A stretch of DNA of 30,954 nucleotides, from IMG/VR virus record IMGVR_UViG_3300047550_004187, positions 1 through 30,954 of that record. The stretch is one strand, 5' to 3'. Shown here piece after piece: positions 30,401 to 30,954 of the stretch; within the stretch, counting starts at the first letter, position 1; the number at the start of each line of letters is the position of its first letter. This stretch comes from a virus. Made by a program: the position numbers and the translations under genes. The notes below the pieces were generated by a model that was given only the letters and a program-made list of their open reading frames with translations, searched no databases and was not told the DNA's origin.

Positions 30401-30954
30401 CACCAAAGTAACTATAAGAACTACTTGAAGCTTCTGCTAAATTAGTTCTTGCTTGAGATAATGAAGGTGTTGGTACTGTGACGGTTTCTGTAGAGAAATC
30501 TAGACGGTCTATGGTGCAAACGGAACCGAGAGCAAAACCTCCAGCAAAGTAACCATAAGAACTACTTGAAGTTGCTGCTAATCTATCTCTTGCTTGAGAT
30601 AACTTGGGTGTTATAATTGGAATTGTTATAGTGTCTGTGGAGAAATCTAGACGGTCAATAGTGCAAACAAGAGAAGTAGGAGTCAGAGAACCACCACCAA
30701 AGTAACCATAAGAACTAGTTGAGACTGCTGCTAAACCACTTCTTGCTTGAGATAAAGAAGGTCCTGGTACTGATACGGTTTCCGTAGAGAAATCTAGACG
30801 GTCTATGGTGCAAACGGAACCGGGAGCAAAACCTCCAGCAAAGTAACCATAAGAACTACTTGAAGTTGCTGCTAAATTATTTCTTGCTTGAGATAAAGAA
30901 GGTCCTGGTACTATGACGGTTTCTGTGGAGAAATCTAGACGGTCAATGGTGGAA
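27417..30954 (-). CDS. Giant kelch-like repeat adhesin/fibre protein (5' end off window)
   Basis: The frame is open from the right edge to TAA 27417, at least 1178 residues; an apparent start at 29429 is only an internal GTG (Val). It is built of at least 23 units with core TIDRLDFSTETVTVP, then PKLSQAR, then SSSYGYFGGG. Units are 46-49 residues long (up to about 65 with insertions). The pattern of GG doublet, hydrophobic D-R-L-D strand, T/S turn and L-S-x-A-R strand follows kelch propeller blades, so several stacked propellers are likely. Units near both ends of the visible part are almost identical in DNA, while about 28450-29400 is diverged. The role is probably host recognition. It precedes a prolyl hydroxylase and a fibre-assembly protein, which could modify or fold it. 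Confidence 0.85.
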   Translation of the reverse strand, partial: STIDRLDFSTETVIVPGPSLSQARNNLAATSSSSYGYFAGGFAPGSVCTIDRLDFSTETVSVPGPSLSQARSGLAAVSTSSYGYFGGGSLTPTSLVCTIDRLDFSTDTITIPIITPKLSQARDRLAATSSSSYGYFAGGFALGSVCTIDRLDFSTETVTVPTPSLSQARTNLAEASSSSYSYFGGGYFPPSTRVCTIDRLDFFTETVTTPTPKLSQARTGLEAVSYRSTPTFEEVDNVLYDIPYIFYGYFGGGQTPTPVSTIDRLDFSTEIVTTPTPKLSQARGSLAAVSSSLYGYFGGGTTGTVVSTIDRLDFSTETVTVPTPKLSQARSGLAAVSSSLYGYFSGGDPGPLCTIDRLDFSTETVGPPPAPAPNQLSQARSGLAAVSNSSYGYFAGGTIPGPTFVCTIDRLDFSTESVSVPAATAPNRLRRQTSGLAAVSSSSYGYFAGGFAPTAICTIDRLDFSTETVSAGDAFLSRLSQARANFAAVANSPSAFGYFGGGYRPGAGVFSTIDRLDFITDSYGISTPSPKLSQARSSLASAIYSNKIFLNKNSNSLNWSEFKTFGYIATGDQISTIDRIDFSTETVTTPDSKIKTGRIQTSGDASGVTGASGVYSQLYGYVAGGYDANDASSTDFWRLNTINRLDFSTDGVAIINSKLTKRGWWGSGVSGNSYGYFGGGYTFVGSSDTGDVYRCNLDRLDFSTELVTTTNTDFKYARLGCASVSTNSYGYFGGGDFAVSRVLYYDNFERLEFSTETASVPSYFLSKKRRGLSAFSSKSYAYFAGGFSPPIGFNTYVCTIDRLDFSNELTSVIAPRLPDYRETAVGTQSNHYGYIAGGARPAVVSLIERLDFSTETLSTPAPKLSSARSRSTALSGGTQVQRVGTATAGYFAGGFILPSAVCTINRLDFSTETVSVPTPKLSQGKQRMAATSSSFYGFYGGGINTLPAYVSTIDRLDFSTETVTVPTPKLSQAKNFLTAISSSSYGYFGGGYFPPLTSVCTIDRLDFFTETVTEPTSKLSSAKLALSATSSSSYGYFGGGNSSPSSALCTIDRLDFSTETVTVPGAQLSSARNFLTAISSSSYGYFAGGLDPLTSNVCTIDRLDFSTETATVPGPQLSRIKQGLAAVSSSSYGYFGGGSAPPQLSTIDRLDFSTETVTTPTPKLSQARTFLTAVSNAN
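27430..30954 (-). repeat. Tandem DNA repeat array coding the kelch-like units
   Basis: Units of about 138-159 bp recur throughout, for example a GTTTCTGT(G/A)GAGAAATCTAGACG core followed by GTC(A/T)ATGGTG. The recognisable I-D-R-L-D-F sites fall near 30945, 30804, 30657, 30510, 30363, 30168, 30027, 29889, 29730 and 29577, and then about 13 more to 27417. Spacing is mostly 138-159 bp; one interval of 195 bp carries an insertion. Confidence 0.9.

Noticed and set aside
27430-30954. CRISPR array or non-coding satellite repeat
   Set aside because: The repeats keep one reading frame with a consistent protein pattern, unit length is about 140-150 bp, and there are no short unique spacers.

Overview
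The window is AT-rich and densely coded, and it looks like part of the genome of a T4-like myovirus that infects marine cyanobacteria (a Synechococcus or Prochlorococcus cyanomyophage). The evidence is the T4 core genes (gp26, gp54, gp4, gp48, gp53, gp32, gp59, gp33) together with genes typical of this phage group: phoH, thyX, speD, a glutaredoxin, a DUF1825-like protein and a glutamine-riboswitch-like leader. No photosystem gene, tRNA, integrase, transposon or CRISPR array is visible. The assignment rests on protein motifs and gene order read by eye; no database search was run.

Layout. (1) 1-8062 is the baseplate, tail-hub and head-completion module. On the minus strand are a tail lysin that runs off the left edge (M23 peptidase plus tail lysozyme), a tape-measure or hub-like protein, a 58-residue gp51-like protein, gp26 and gp54. 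Divergently on the plus strand are gp4, an unknown protein, gp48 and gp53. A 40-bp divergent spacer holds two late-type promoters that face each other as an inverted repeat. (2) 8085-12050 (minus) is replication, recombination and late-transcription control: a PhoH-like ATPase, a PD-(D/E)XK exonuclease, gp33, gp59, a DUF1825-like protein and gp32, closed by a strong terminator. The gp32 leader has no Shine-Dalgarno but has a strict 9-nt periodic repeat. (3) 12073-15899 (minus) is host-takeover metabolism and small genes: thyX, several peptides of 33-67 residues, a glutamine-riboswitch-like RNA, a sigma70-type promoter, speD, unknown proteins and a glutaredoxin.

(4) 15909-23962 (minus) is a tightly packed glycan-modification block: a four-part GT2-GT25-TPR-FkbM fusion, a double FkbM methyltransferase, a GT11 fucosyltransferase, two further GT-B-like proteins and a GH130-like beta-propeller. 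(5) 24011-30954 is the fibre/adhesin region: a short tail-fibre-like protein, two fibre-assembly-chaperone-like proteins, a collagen-like fibre, two 2-oxoglutarate/Fe(II) hydroxylases, and a very large kelch-like repeat protein (at least 1178 residues, at least 23 repeats) that runs off the right edge.

How they may work together. Regions 1 and 5 build the tail and the host-recognition apparatus, mostly from promoters resembling the T4-type late element (TATAAATA or TCTAAATA). gp33 in region 2 is the coactivator expected to open those promoters. The neighbouring glycosyltransferases, methyltransferases and hydroxylases suggest that virion fibres, or alternatively host surface glycans, are chemically modified. 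That link is inferred from gene neighbourhood only.
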